A stretch of DNA of 64,000 nucleotides, from positions 62,001-126,000 of the IMG/VR virus record IMGVR_UViG_3300035182_002586, one strand, 5' to 3'. The stretch is from a virus. Shown piece by piece: positions 26,708-34,019 of this stretch. How positions within the stretch are numbered: the stretch's first letter is position 1; each line of letters begins with the position of its first letter. The notes below the pieces were generated by a model. The model saw nothing but the letters and a program-made list of their open reading frames with translations, was not told the origin of the DNA and did not search any database. The translations under genes were made by a program, and so were the position numbers.

Positions 26708-26843
26708 ATGACCGAAAAACTCCACGAGACCCTAGGAAAGTATCTCTCCCCGCATCTACCGCTTTGAGTGGGCGATGCAGATCCTTCGTGACTACGGAGA
26801 GGCTGCACTAGCTGCCACCCTTTCCGCAGGGATCTCGGGCTAG
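26708..26843 (+). pseudogene. Small broken open frame after the phosphoesterase
   Basis: ATG 26708 opens a 19-codon frame ending in TGA. A second frame (I-S-P-R-I-Y-R-F-E-W-A-M-Q-I-L-R-D-Y-G) runs from 26736 to TAG 26843 without an upstream start. One indel would join them into about 44 residues. The final TAG shares CTAG with the convergent gene's stop, an arrangement also seen at real gene ends here. Confidence 0.3.
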
Positions 26844-27034
26844 TCGTCGACGCTCACGCCGAGGGTCCCCCGGCCCCCAAGACCAACAAGGACGACCTCT
26901 TCCCCGTTGTCGAGCTTGAGGGCCTTGATCCCATCGTTGTCGAAGAGGGCCTCCTGGATGGTGCGACCCAAGAGGACCTCGTTCCAGAACGCGGGGTTGA
27001 TCTCGTGATCGGCCTGCGTGTTCTGATACTTCAT
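26840..27034 (-). CDS. Small conserved-looking protein
   Basis: 64 residues from ATG 27034, which is 11 nt after a GGTGTA element; that fixes the start. Helical N-terminus, then a compact beta segment (E-E-V-V-L-V-G-L-G-G-R-G). Acidic. No family recognised. Confidence 0.65.
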   Translation of the reverse strand: MKYQNTQADHEINPAFWNEVLLGRTIQEALFDNDGIKALKLDNGEEVVLVGLGGRGTLGVSVDD

Positions 27035-27045
27035 GCGCCCGCAGG

Positions 27046-27051
27046 TACACC
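27046..27051 (-). promoter_or_regulatory. GGTGTA element, 11 nt before the gene at 27034
   Basis: Minus-strand copy preceded by GCC. It lies just 3' of the stop codon of the upstream gene, so it restarts transcription between two co-directional genes. Confidence 0.55.
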
Positions 27052-27053
27052 GG

Positions 27054-27233
27054 CTAGGCCGGGTAGCCCGAGCACACGCGCGGCGTCGAGTCGTCCCCGT
27101 GCCGGAGCATGTCCTTGCAGAGACGGCGGAAAGCCCGGTGGGCCTGGCGCTTGTGCCAACCCTTCACGCTGCTAGGGACCTTCGAGCACTGGCGACAGTG
27201 GCAGGAGTAGTAGACGGTACGCTTCGTGGACAA
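27054..27233 (-). CDS. Small basic Cys-rich protein
   Basis: 59 residues from TTG 27233, with GGAGG close upstream; no ATG is available before an in-frame stop. Cysteines in C-H-C-R-Q-C (residues 11-16) plus C39 and C54 suggest a zinc-binding fold, followed by a strongly basic helix (K-R-Q-A-H-R-A-F-R-R). Nucleic-acid binding is plausible. Confidence 0.5.
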   Translation of the reverse strand: MSTKRTVYYSCHCRQCSKVPSSVKGWHKRQAHRAFRRLCKDMLRHGDDSTPRVCSGYPA

Positions 27234-27304
27234 GAGCCTCCACGCGACATCTCCGAAGGGGAGGGCGCGTCACAAGGCGTCGAGTCGTCGTCCGGCTGCC
27301 GGAG

Positions 27305-27775
27305 TCACTTCTTCAAGCCTGCGATCGCGGTGTGGAAGAGCTGGATGGCGAGCGTCCCGTGGCCCTTCATGTGGGGCGTCTCCCAGTTCTTCGGGTCGGG
27401 GAGCTTCATCGCGTCGGTGATGAGGGCGATGGTCGCCCCAAGGTCGTTCGCGAGGCGGTGGTGGTCGACCTGACGGCCTTCGAGCCAGAGGTTGAACGGG
27501 CCGCGCCAGCTCTTGCTCTGCTGGTCGATCTTGCGGGCGAGCTTGAAGAGTTGCCGGCCCATCTTCTCCAGCTTGGGATCGACGGGATCTTCCTGAAGGT
27601 CGGCCATCGTCGAGCCGACGTTCTCCGCCGTCTTGACGAACTCCTCCATCGCGTCCCACCCGTTCGAGAGGGCTTCCTTCACGGGGTCGCCGTGCGCGGA
27701 AGGACGTGAGAGAGCCGTACGCTGGTCGTACGAATAGCGCGCGGTCGAGGGGCGGTGGTCGTAGGAGTAGGACAT
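27305..27775 (-). CDS. Helical protein with repeated SYD(H/Q)R N-terminus
   Basis: 156 residues from ATG 27775, with GAGGGAG six bases upstream. The N-terminus carries Y-S-Y-D-H-R and, ten residues on, Y-S-Y-D-Q-R. The same Y-S-Y-D-H-R opens the protein at 63262. The remainder is helical, with no motif I can assign. Confidence 0.6.
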   Translation of the reverse strand: MSYSYDHRPSTARYSYDQRTALSRPSAHGDPVKEALSNGWDAMEEFVKTAENVGSTMADLQEDPVDPKLEKMGRQLFKLARKIDQQSKSWRGPFNLWLEGRQVDHHRLANDLGATIALITDAMKLPDPKNWETPHMKGHGTLAIQLFHTAIAGLKK

Positions 27776-27803
27776 CCTGTACTCCCTCGACACAAGAGGA
27801 AAG

Positions 27804-28061
27804 TCAGGGGCCCTTGGAGAGCCAGAGTCGGTACTGCTTCTCCCTCTCCAACCAGAACTCCGACGAGGCCCCGGTCAGCTTGGCCAGCCCGGCGGCCTCT
27901 GCCGGCCCAATGGCAGCCTCGCCCCGGAGGAGGGCCGAGAGGGTCACCGGGTGCATCCCGGCGCGCGTCGCAGCTTCCCGGAGGTCGAGGCGGCGCTCTT
28001 TGAGGATGTCGGCGATCGTGTCTCCGGGCGGGGAGCCCCAGTCGGGCTTGAACTCGGTCAT
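27804..28061 (-). CDS. HigA-type helix-turn-helix protein
   Basis: 85 residues. It matches HigA/VapI antitoxin-like regulators: S-P-P-G-D-T-I-A-D-I-L, then A-A-T-R-A-G-M-H-P-V-T-L-S-A-L-L-R-G-E (XRE helix-turn-helix) and F-W-L-E-R-E-K-Q-Y. No HigB-type toxin stands next to it, so it is more likely a solitary regulator. A GGTGTA element 10 nt before ATG lies in the end of the endonuclease V gene. Confidence 0.78.
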   Translation of the reverse strand: MTEFKPDWGSPPGDTIADILKERRLDLREAATRAGMHPVTLSALLRGEAAIGPAEAAGLAKLTGASSEFWLEREKQYRLWLSKGP

Positions 28062-28552
28062 GCCGCCCCTCTACACCGCCCGTCCACCTCTTTCAGGAGA
28101 GTCGGGAGGCGGAAGTCCCCGTGCATCCCCCGAACGAGGTCTGCGGCGGCTTCTGCGGCCATCCCAGCGGCCGTCACGTACAGGGGGCGGGTGCTAGTCC
28201 CCCGCAGGACCTCGATGGCCCCCTTCGATTCGTGGAAGTGCGTCTTGGCCACGCCTACGACGGGGACGGTCTCCCCGAGCGCCTCGTAGAGTCGGGCGCC
28301 AAGGCCAGGTTTCTCCCCGAGCCAGGCGTACCCGTCGACCACGACCGCACTCAGAGGGTCACGGAGATGCCCGAGAACCTTGAGCAAGCACGGAAGCTCG
28401 CGCCGGTAGAATTCTCCCGGCTGGTAGTCCTCGACCGGGCTGACGTGCTCGATGATCACGCGCTGAGGCTTCGCGTCCATCCAGCCGTTGGCGATGACAC
28501 CCGCAGCTACGGCGAGTGTGCCTCGATAGTCGACGTCCAGGATCGCAATCAC
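28058..28552 (-). CDS. nfi: Endonuclease V-like DNA repair enzyme
   Basis: 164 residues from GTG 28552, 11 nt after a GGTGTA element. Endonuclease V cuts DNA next to deaminated adenine (inosine). Family features: A-I-L-D-V-D-Y (D6), Y-Q-P-G-E-F-Y-R-R-E-L-P (E52), V-V-V-D-G-Y-A-W (D73), and V-G-V-A-K. It is shorter than cellular enzymes (about 220). It overlaps the next gene by ATGA. Confidence 0.8.
   Translation of the reverse strand: MIAILDVDYRGTLAVAAGVIANGWMDAKPQRVIIEHVSPVEDYQPGEFYRRELPCLLKVLGHLRDPLSAVVVDGYAWLGEKPGLGARLYEALGETVPVVGVAKTHFHESKGAIEVLRGTSTRPLYVTAAGMAAEAAADLVRGMHGDFRLPTLLKEVDGRCRGAA
28072..28077 (-). promoter_or_regulatory. GGTGTA element inside the endonuclease V 3' end
   Basis: 10 nt before the HTH gene ATG, within the last codons of the upstream gene. 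It gives the regulator its own promoter. Confidence 0.5.
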
Positions 28553-28563
28553 AGGACGGGCAG

Positions 28564-28569
28564 TACACC
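28564..28569 (-). promoter_or_regulatory. GGTGTA element of endonuclease V
   Basis: 11 nt before GTG 28552, in the 21-nt gap after the preceding gene. It supports the GTG start. Confidence 0.55.
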
Positions 28570-28573
28570 AGGC

Positions 28574-28879
28574 TCAGACGAGCGGGACCTCGCGGCCGAT
28601 CCCCGTGTCGAGCAAGGCGTAGACGAAGAGGCTCGCGAGCAGCTCCTCCTCGCACCCGTCTGGGAAGGCCAGGAGGACGCCCCACCGTCGCGCGAGGCCC
28701 ACGATGAGCGCCTGGATGGCTTCGGTGACCGAGAGGTCGTCAGGCACCATCTCCGAGGCCATCGCCTGAACGATTTCGAGAGGTGTCCCGCGATAGACGG
28801 CGACCGGGGCGCTTCCCGTGATGCTGATCGTGCGCGGAAGTGTACGGAGAGTTTCGGTTGGTACGGATGAGCGATTCAC
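28574..28879 (-). CDS. Unknown acidic protein
   Basis: 101 residues from GTG 28879, overlapping the previous stop (GTGA). Beta N-terminus, then helices rich in Leu/Ala. No signal peptide or motif. Same strand and spacing as its neighbours. Confidence 0.55.
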   Translation of the reverse strand: MNRSSVPTETLRTLPRTISITGSAPVAVYRGTPLEIVQAMASEMVPDDLSVTEAIQALIVGLARRWGVLLAFPDGCEEELLASLFVYALLDTGIGREVPLV

Positions 28880-29205
28880 GCAACGACCGTCCTAGGGTTT
28901 CGGGCGGGAGCAAGACGTCGCTCCCACGCAAGCTGTTTCTTCACGGCCTTCCATGCGGGCACCTTCGGGCTCGCACTTTCCACCTGGAGGATCTGACGGG
29001 GGAGAGGCCCTGTTGCGTCGAGGGTCATCGAGGTCACCCTCCACTCCCCTGATGCGTCGAGCTGCTCAGCGCGACCGCCGTTCATCCGCCGGAGTTTGAA
29101 GGCCAGCTTCATGCGGTCCCCGATCCGAAGAGGACCGGGGAGTACGAGCTGCACGTTCGGTGCCCCCGGCACGTCGCTCAAGGTGATCACCGTGGGGAGG
29201 TGCAT
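28876..29205 (-). CDS. Unknown beta-rich protein
   Basis: 109 residues from ATG 29205. Strand-rich to residue 75 (Q-L-V-L-P, G-E-W-R-V-T-S), then a basic helical tail (W-K-A-V-K-K, W-E-R-R). No ribosome site is obvious. First gene of a five-gene minus-strand group (this gene to 27305); the structured non-coding region lies upstream. Confidence 0.55.
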   Translation of the reverse strand: MHLPTVITLSDVPGAPNVQLVLPGPLRIGDRMKLAFKLRRMNGGRAEQLDASGEWRVTSMTLDATGPLPRQILQVESASPKVPAWKAVKKQLAWERRLAPARNPRTVVA

Positions 29206-30000
29206 GGGGCCTGTACGTGCATTTTCATAGGTAAATCCTCGATCCGATCGTTTTGTTAGCCGATCCCCGCGAGCTGGTGTACGAGGGTCGAACCCCCGAG
29301 GTTTAGGGGTCGGTCATCTCGTCCCGCAAAGACGCTATGGCCGGGCTCGTTGGCGAACCGGCTTCCTCACGGAAGCTCCCCTCACGGGGTGCCACGAGAT
29401 GCTCTCGTGGTCACGAGAACCGCCCCCTTCTCGAAGAGGACGGTGACCACGGGTAGGCCGATCGAGGACTCGGAGGTCCAGACGTCGGTGAACGCGAAGT
29501 AGCAACCGAGGGATCGCCTCCGAAGTTCACGTGGAACTCCCCGATCCCCCTCCCGGAGCATTGAGCGATCGTTCCTGACGGAGCGGTCCCCTCACCGGGA
29601 AGAGCGAGCGAAACCCGGCATCCTCTTCTCTCTCGTGACGTTCCCCTAGGATCAGATCAGAGAGATCCTGATCAAGTAGGTCAGGATCTTAGAGAAACAG
29701 CAGCAAGTACGAGTGATCCAGCAACAGCAACGAGTACGGATGTAGCAGTAGCAGCAGTAGACGACGACGCACCAGCAGTGACGGCAGCAGCAAGTGGTGA
29801 CGGTGACGAGGGACAACGGAGTGCGGGGTGGGAGAGCCACCCCAAGAGACCGACGGACATAGATTGTCCGTCAGGTGCGGAGTCGAACGAAAAGGTGTTG
29901 ACCGTTCGACCCAAAGGCGTATCGTCGCGGGCGTAGCTCGATAGGTCACCCATCCCGATCCTCGGGCCGGGCCACCTCAGAGCGGATCGGGTTGGTACGA
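29206..30000 (+). ncRNA. Hairpin-rich non-coding region, candidate large structured RNA
   Basis: About 800 bases with no convincing gene. A GGTGTA element at 29276-29281 points into it. Perfect stems: 29361-29376 (6 bp), 29378-29389 (4 bp), 29392-29410 (8 bp), 29663-29689 (9 bp), 29825-29843 (7 bp), 29852-29872 (8 bp), 29882-29910 (8 bp), 29954-29991 (8 bp). The first two stems share a TCAC loop. Positions 29697-29815 are rich in CAGCA and GTA-type triplets. Large ornate RNAs such as GOLLD and ROOL are known from phages; kinship is not shown. Confidence 0.45.
29276..29281 (+). promoter_or_regulatory. Orphan GGTGTA element upstream of the non-coding region
   Basis: No start codon within 20 nt downstream, unlike most copies. 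It could drive the structured RNA. Confidence 0.35.
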
Positions 30001-30438
30001 ATGCTCAAGACTGCACGAGAGATCGTCGCCCTCGGCGACGAGAGACTTGTCGTCGACTACGCCGTCGAGGCGGATCGACAGATCAAGGCGACCAAGGCGG
30101 AATTCGAAACCGCCAAGGACTTCTTGCGTCTTCGAGCTGCGGACATCGTGGCCCACACGAACGAACCGACGGCACAACTTAAGGGGAGCAGCGGCTCCGT
30201 GGTTGTGTCTTTCCAGAAGCCGCAGGCTGCGGTACGCAAGGGTGTCGATCCGCTCGCCTTCGAGCAGACGATGGACCCTAGCCTCTGGAGCACCTTCTTT
30301 CGCAAGAGGGTCGTCGTGGAGGTCGCCGACGATGCGGAGGCAAAGCTCGCCACGCTCACGCCTGCACAGCGGGCAGCGATGCTGAACCTCATCGAGATCC
30401 GAACGGACGTTCCGCGCGTGACGGTCAAGCAAGGCTGA
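30001..30438 (+). CDS. Unknown helical protein
   Basis: 145 residues from ATG 30001; a TTG three codons earlier is possible. Two long helices (5-60 and 100-140) flank a short beta hairpin (S-S-G-S-V-V-V-S-F). It starts 9 nt after the last hairpin of the non-coding region. No family recognised. Confidence 0.6.
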   Translation: MLKTAREIVALGDERLVVDYAVEADRQIKATKAEFETAKDFLRLRAADIVAHTNEPTAQLKGSSGSVVVSFQKPQAAVRKGVDPLAFEQTMDPSLWSTFFRKRVVVEVADDAEAKLATLTPAQRAAMLNLIEIRTDVPRVTVKQG

Positions 30439-30519
30439 CCAGACCAAGGGGTAGCCGTGGTGGCTCGTGGTGACCACAAGCTCGATGTGGGGGGGATCGT
30501 CGCCGGACGTGCGCCCGCT

Positions 30520-31032
30520 CTACCCTCGTCGGAAGCTCGCTGCGTACGTCCAGGCGATCACGCTGGATGTCTCGGTGCCGAAGTTGGCTCCGAAGTCCAC
30601 GGCTCGCAGCCAGAGGCGGCGTGCGTCTTCCACATCTCCCTCTGCGAGGCGCTCGATGGCCTCGGCCCAGAAGTGCAGGGCCATGGTCTCGATCTCCGCA
30701 CCAGGGATTCGCAGCGTGGTGGTGACATCACCAGCAAGTTCAATGGCTTGCTTCGTGTGACCGGCCGCAAGGGCGAGCCAGGCGGAGCACACAGGAGCGG
30801 CCGCGTGTTCCTCGTCGAGGGCCACACCGGTCAGCGGGCTTCCAGCCACGAGGCGCATAGCCTCTTCGAGAGTCGTTTCGATCGCGTCACCAGACGCGAT
30901 CGGCCGTCGGGCCGCGAGGACTTCACGAGTGAGATCGCGAGCTTTGCCTCGCACATCCTCGTGCCCGTCCGCTGCGGCTACCGCGGCGTTCATAGCCCGG
31001 ACCTCTGCGATCACGCTGACGGTCGGGTTCAC
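30520..31032 (-). CDS. Helical repeat-like protein
   Basis: About 170 residues from GTG 31032, with GGGGG upstream. Ala-rich amphipathic helices (A-W-L-A-L-A-A-G-H, A-I-E-R-L-A-E-G-D-V-E-D-A-R-R-L-W-L) resemble TPR-type repeats. The opposite strand is also open here, but this frame has the better amino-acid pattern. A 13-bp inverted repeat lies in its leader. Confidence 0.5.
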   Translation of the reverse strand: MNPTVSVIAEVRAMNAAVAAADGHEDVRGKARDLTREVLAARRPIASGDAIETTLEEAMRLVAGSPLTGVALDEEHAAAPVCSAWLALAAGHTKQAIELAGDVTTTLRIPGAEIETMALHFWAEAIERLAEGDVEDARRLWLRAVDFGANFGTETSSVIAWTYAASFRRG

Positions 31033-31052
31033 CACAACCCCCGGAAGTCGAC

Positions 31053-31098
31053 GAACAACCGCCCTCGCGCGGGATGGCTGCGACAAGGGCGGTTGTTC
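31053..31098. repeat. 13-bp perfect inverted repeat upstream of the gene at 31032
   Basis: GAACAACCGCCCT and AGGGCGGTTGTTC, 20-nt loop, ending 21 nt before the GTG. On the minus strand it would fold in the leader just before the ribosome site; an attenuator or operator is possible. Confidence 0.55.
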
Positions 31099-31298
31099 TG
31101 TACGCCCATCGGCATACGGGCGAACGCAGACGTACAACGCGACGAGTCACGGGTCAAGAGGGCCTTCTCTACACGTACGGTTTCGCAGGGGTTTTTCGGT
31201 AGGGTCGTGGGCGTCGGCATGCGTCCGGGATCTTTTTTCAGGGTCGACGATGGATCGGCGTCGTCGTCGCTCTGTACTTACACCGAGCGAGGGATGGC

Positions 31299-32480
31299 AT
31301 GAGCGAAACGCAGTCTGAACTGGTCGTAGTCGGCAAGGGTTCGATCACCGCTGCATCGGCGGAAGAGGAGTGGTCCGAGACGGACCTCGACACGGACGTG
31401 ACGGCAGAGGTGGGCGAGGACGACAACGACAACGACACGGCTGCGCTTGCGCTCGTGACGCCGCCCCCGGCGACGCGCCCGCGTGGTGCGTCGCTCGACA
31501 CGAACGAGGGCCGTCCGTGGCCGGCGGGCGTGCCGCGCAACTACGACGAGATGTACCAGACGTGGGGGAAGTACGTCTCGAACCTCATCGGCCGGTACAA
31601 CAAGGTCGATCGCAACTTCGAGGAGCTGGTCCAGTGGATCTGGGAGAAGCTCCTCCAGTCGAACCTCCTGGAGAAGTACGTCGACCGTCTCTACGACTCG
31701 CAGGAGACCGTCTCGAACTTCGAGGCGTGCCAGTTCGTCGGCCTCGCCTGGAGCGTCGAGCGCATCGGCCCGGACGGCAAGAAGCGCATGGATCGCGGCC
31801 CGTGGTACAAGCGCATGTGGCGCTGCTACTGCGGCGAGCCGATGGGTCGCAAGGGGAACATCCCGCTCGGCCCCGACGGTCAGCGGCTCCGGAAGAAGTC
31901 CGGCTGGATGCCGAAGATCGTCAAGGGGACGTGGGCCTCGAAGGAAGCTCTCCTCCTCCGCAGCGACGTCATCAAGTTCAAGGAACAGCTCGACGAGGAG
32001 CGCATGGAGGCGGCCCTGGAGGGCAAGGTCCTGCGCATCTGGCAGAGCATCGGGGAGTCGAAGATCCCGATCCCGGCGTCGACGGACGCGAACTTCGCGG
32101 GCTACTTGCGCCGCGCCGTCCGCAACCACTTCTGCAACTTCGTCCGCCACAAGGAGCGCAAGGAAAAGGAGCGGCTGCACGACCACTTCTTCACCTTCAC
32201 GAACCGTCTGGCGCAGAACGAGGGCGCGCAGTGGGAAGACCTGCTCGTCGACGAGCGGAGCGGCGGGGCCGCCGAGGCGTCCGCCGAGCTGAACGCGGCG
32301 CTCGCCAAGATGCTGCCGCACATCCCGGAGAAGTTCCAGAAGTCGCTCTTCGACCTCCTCATGGAGGGCGTGACCCTGGAACACTCGATCAACCGTCTGG
32401 ACGCGACGCCTGAGGAGAAGCGCACGATGTCGCGCGCCGTCTCCGCGGTGCGGCCGATCAGACGGCAGGCGGGCTACTGA
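31299..32480 (+). CDS. RNA polymerase sigma-factor-like protein
   Basis: 393 residues from ATG 31299, GAGGG six bases upstream. The acidic N-terminus (1-80) is followed by a sigma region-2-like helix set (Y-V-S-N-L-I-G-R-Y-N-K-V-D-R-N-F-E-E-L-V-Q) and an insert of about 120 residues. Next comes Y-L-R-R-A-V-R-N-H-F-C-N-F-V-R-H, like regions 2.3-2.4, and a region-4-like end (I-P-E-K-F-Q-K-S-L-F-D-L-L-M-E-G). With the region-4 protein at 9524, this is a second candidate for reading phage promoters. It overlaps coaE tail to tail by 23 nt. Confidence 0.7.
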   Translation: MSETQSELVVVGKGSITAASAEEEWSETDLDTDVTAEVGEDDNDNDTAALALVTPPPATRPRGASLDTNEGRPWPAGVPRNYDEMYQTWGKYVSNLIGRYNKVDRNFEELVQWIWEKLLQSNLLEKYVDRLYDSQETVSNFEACQFVGLAWSVERIGPDGKKRMDRGPWYKRMWRCYCGEPMGRKGNIPLGPDGQRLRKKSGWMPKIVKGTWASKEALLLRSDVIKFKEQLDEERMEAALEGKVLRIWQSIGESKIPIPASTDANFAGYLRRAVRNHFCNFVRHKERKEKERLHDHFFTFTNRLAQNEGAQWEDLLVDERSGGAAEASAELNAALAKMLPHIPEKFQKSLFDLLMEGVTLEHSINRLDATPEEKRTMSRAVSAVRPIRRQAGY

Positions 32481-33063
32481 TCGCCGCGAGGACTTCCAGG
32501 GCGCGAGCCTCCAGCTCCGCCCTGGTCCCTTCGTTCACGATGACGTGATCGGCGACACTCACCTTCTCCATGAGCGGGAGCTGTGAAGCAATACGAGCCC
32601 GAGCAGCTTCTTCGGATAGTTCGTCACGCGCCATGATGCGCTGAATCTGCACCGCAGGGGACACGGCGACGACGACCAGGGGTCGGTAGTGCCTGTGAAG
32701 CCCCTTCTCGATCAAGAGGGCTGCATCGACACACACGATGCAGCCCTTCTTGCGTTCTGTCTCGACACGAGCCGCGATGGCCTCGAAGAGGATGGGGCCC
32801 AGGGTGGTGTCGAGACGGTTCAGCTCCGACACCGAACCGAACACGTGCGCCCCGAGCGCCTTCCGATCCAGCGTCCCGTCCGCTGTCAGGAACTTCGCCC
32901 CGAACGTCTTCACGATGACATCCAAGCCCGGCTCCCCGGGGCGCACGATGTCCCTGGATACGAGGTCCCCGTCGACCACAGAGACACCCGCAGCCGCGAA
33001 GACCGTGGACACGGTGCTCTTCCCCGACGCTATCCCACCCGTCAGCCCGAACACGATGGCCAT
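32458..33063 (-). CDS. coaE: Dephospho-CoA kinase
   Basis: 201 residues, the usual length. Phosphorylates dephospho-CoA, the last step of CoA synthesis. P-loop G-L-T-G-G-I-A-S-G-K-S-T (residues 6-17), V-V-D-G-D-L-V-S-R, the L-D-R-K-A-L-G segment and V-C-V-D-A-A-L-L-I-E are all family-typical. A GGTGTA element stands 10 nt before ATG. The preceding enzyme, coaD, is 27 kb away in this window, so the phage carries both final steps. Confidence 0.92.
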   Translation of the reverse strand: MAIVFGLTGGIASGKSTVSTVFAAAGVSVVDGDLVSRDIVRPGEPGLDVIVKTFGAKFLTADGTLDRKALGAHVFGSVSELNRLDTTLGPILFEAIAARVETERKKGCIVCVDAALLIEKGLHRHYRPLVVVAVSPAVQIQRIMARDELSEEAARARIASQLPLMEKVSVADHVIVNEGTRAELEARALEVLAAISSPPAV

Positions 33064-33073
33064 GTTGCTGGAC

Positions 33074-33090
33074 TACACCGACGTGGTGTA
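33074..33090. promoter_or_regulatory. Back-to-back GGTGTA elements, 5-nt spacer
   Basis: TACACC-GACGT-GGTGTA. The left copy is 10 nt before coaE and the right copy 12 nt before the methyltransferase ATG. Confidence 0.65.
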
Positions 33091-33102
33091 GGGACCACCT
33101 CG

Positions 33103-34017
33103 ATGACCACCACCTCGATGACCACCCCCTCGAACGCCATCCTCCACGGGGACTGCCTCGACCGGCTGCGTACGTTCTCATCCGAGTCCGTCGATGCAGT
33201 CGTGACCGACCCCCCGTACGGGCTCGGCACCAAGGAACCCACAGGGGAGGAGATCGATCACTACCTCGCCGGAGGTGCGCTCGACACGGGCGGCGACTTC
33301 ATGGGCAAAGAGTGGGAGATCCCGCCGGTCGCCGTCTGGCTAGAGTGTCTTCGTGTGCTTCGGCCCGGAGGCCACCTCCTCGCGTTCGCGGGCACCCGTA
33401 CGTGGGACATCATGGCAGCAGGCATCGCAGCGGCCGGGTTCACAGACGAGGACACCCTCGCGAGCGAATTCGCTACCCCTGTTCTCGGGTGGGTCCACGG
33501 ACAAGGCTTCCCGAAGAGCCTCGACGTGTCCAAGGCGCTCGCCAAGATGCCGGGCGTCAGCCCCGAAGAGGTCGAGAAGTGGAAGGGCTTCGGCACGGCC
33601 CTCAAGCCTTCGTGGGAGCCTGTTCTCGTCTACCGCAAGCCTGGGAGCGGTCCCTATGACGGGCCCCGGCCGGAGATCCCGTTCTTCTACTGCGCCAAGG
33701 TGTCGCAGGCGGAGGCCACGAAGAAGGGGAAGGTCGAGAACACGCACCCGACCCGCAAGCCGATCGCCCTCATGCAGTGGTTGGTCGAGATGTCGACCAC
33801 GGGGGGACAGCTCGTGCTCGACCCCTACTGCGGCTCGGGCTCCACGTGCGTCGCCACGCTGCTGTCCGGACGGCGCTACCTCGGCATCGAGCGCGAGGCC
33901 ACCTACCACGCGATCGCAGAGGCACGCATCGCCCTCTACGCCGTCGACAAGAATGACGACGACGCCCTCAGGAGCGGGTTCGACTACATGGACGACCTGC
34001 CCCAAGAGGGGGACTGA
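33103..34017 (+). CDS. DNA methyltransferase, N6-adenine/N4-cytosine type
   Basis: 304 residues from ATG 33103 (a second ATG five codons on is possible). D-P-P-Y at residues 36-39 precedes the SAM site D-P-Y-C-G-S-G-S-T near 240, giving the beta-class motif order. No restriction enzyme is adjacent, so it is probably an orphan enzyme protecting phage DNA or marking promoters. The recognition sequence cannot be read from the protein. Confidence 0.9.
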   Translation: MTTTSMTTPSNAILHGDCLDRLRTFSSESVDAVVTDPPYGLGTKEPTGEEIDHYLAGGALDTGGDFMGKEWEIPPVAVWLECLRVLRPGGHLLAFAGTRTWDIMAAGIAAAGFTDEDTLASEFATPVLGWVHGQGFPKSLDVSKALAKMPGVSPEEVEKWKGFGTALKPSWEPVLVYRKPGSGPYDGPRPEIPFFYCAKVSQAEATKKGKVENTHPTRKPIALMQWLVEMSTTGGQLVLDPYCGSGSTCVATLLSGRRYLGIEREATYHAIAEARIALYAVDKNDDDALRSGFDYMDDLPQEGD

Positions 34018-34019
34018 CT

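Noticed and set aside
27804-28061. Toxin-antitoxin module
   Set aside because: The HigA-like regulator has endonuclease V on one side and a helical protein on the other; no toxin is recognisable.
29652-29953. Two short minus frames inside the non-coding region
   Set aside because: Runs of Cys/Tyr or Leu/Ser/Ala from triplet-rich DNA; no start signal and overlap with the hairpins.
29931-29980. tRNA beginning near GGGCGTAGCTCGATAGG
   Set aside because: No matching D-stem, anticodon arm or acceptor end can be drawn.
30457-31302. 281-codon plus-strand frame opposite 30520-31032
   Set aside because: No motif and irregular composition; the minus frame has regular helical patterns and a ribosome site. 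The choice is not fully certain.
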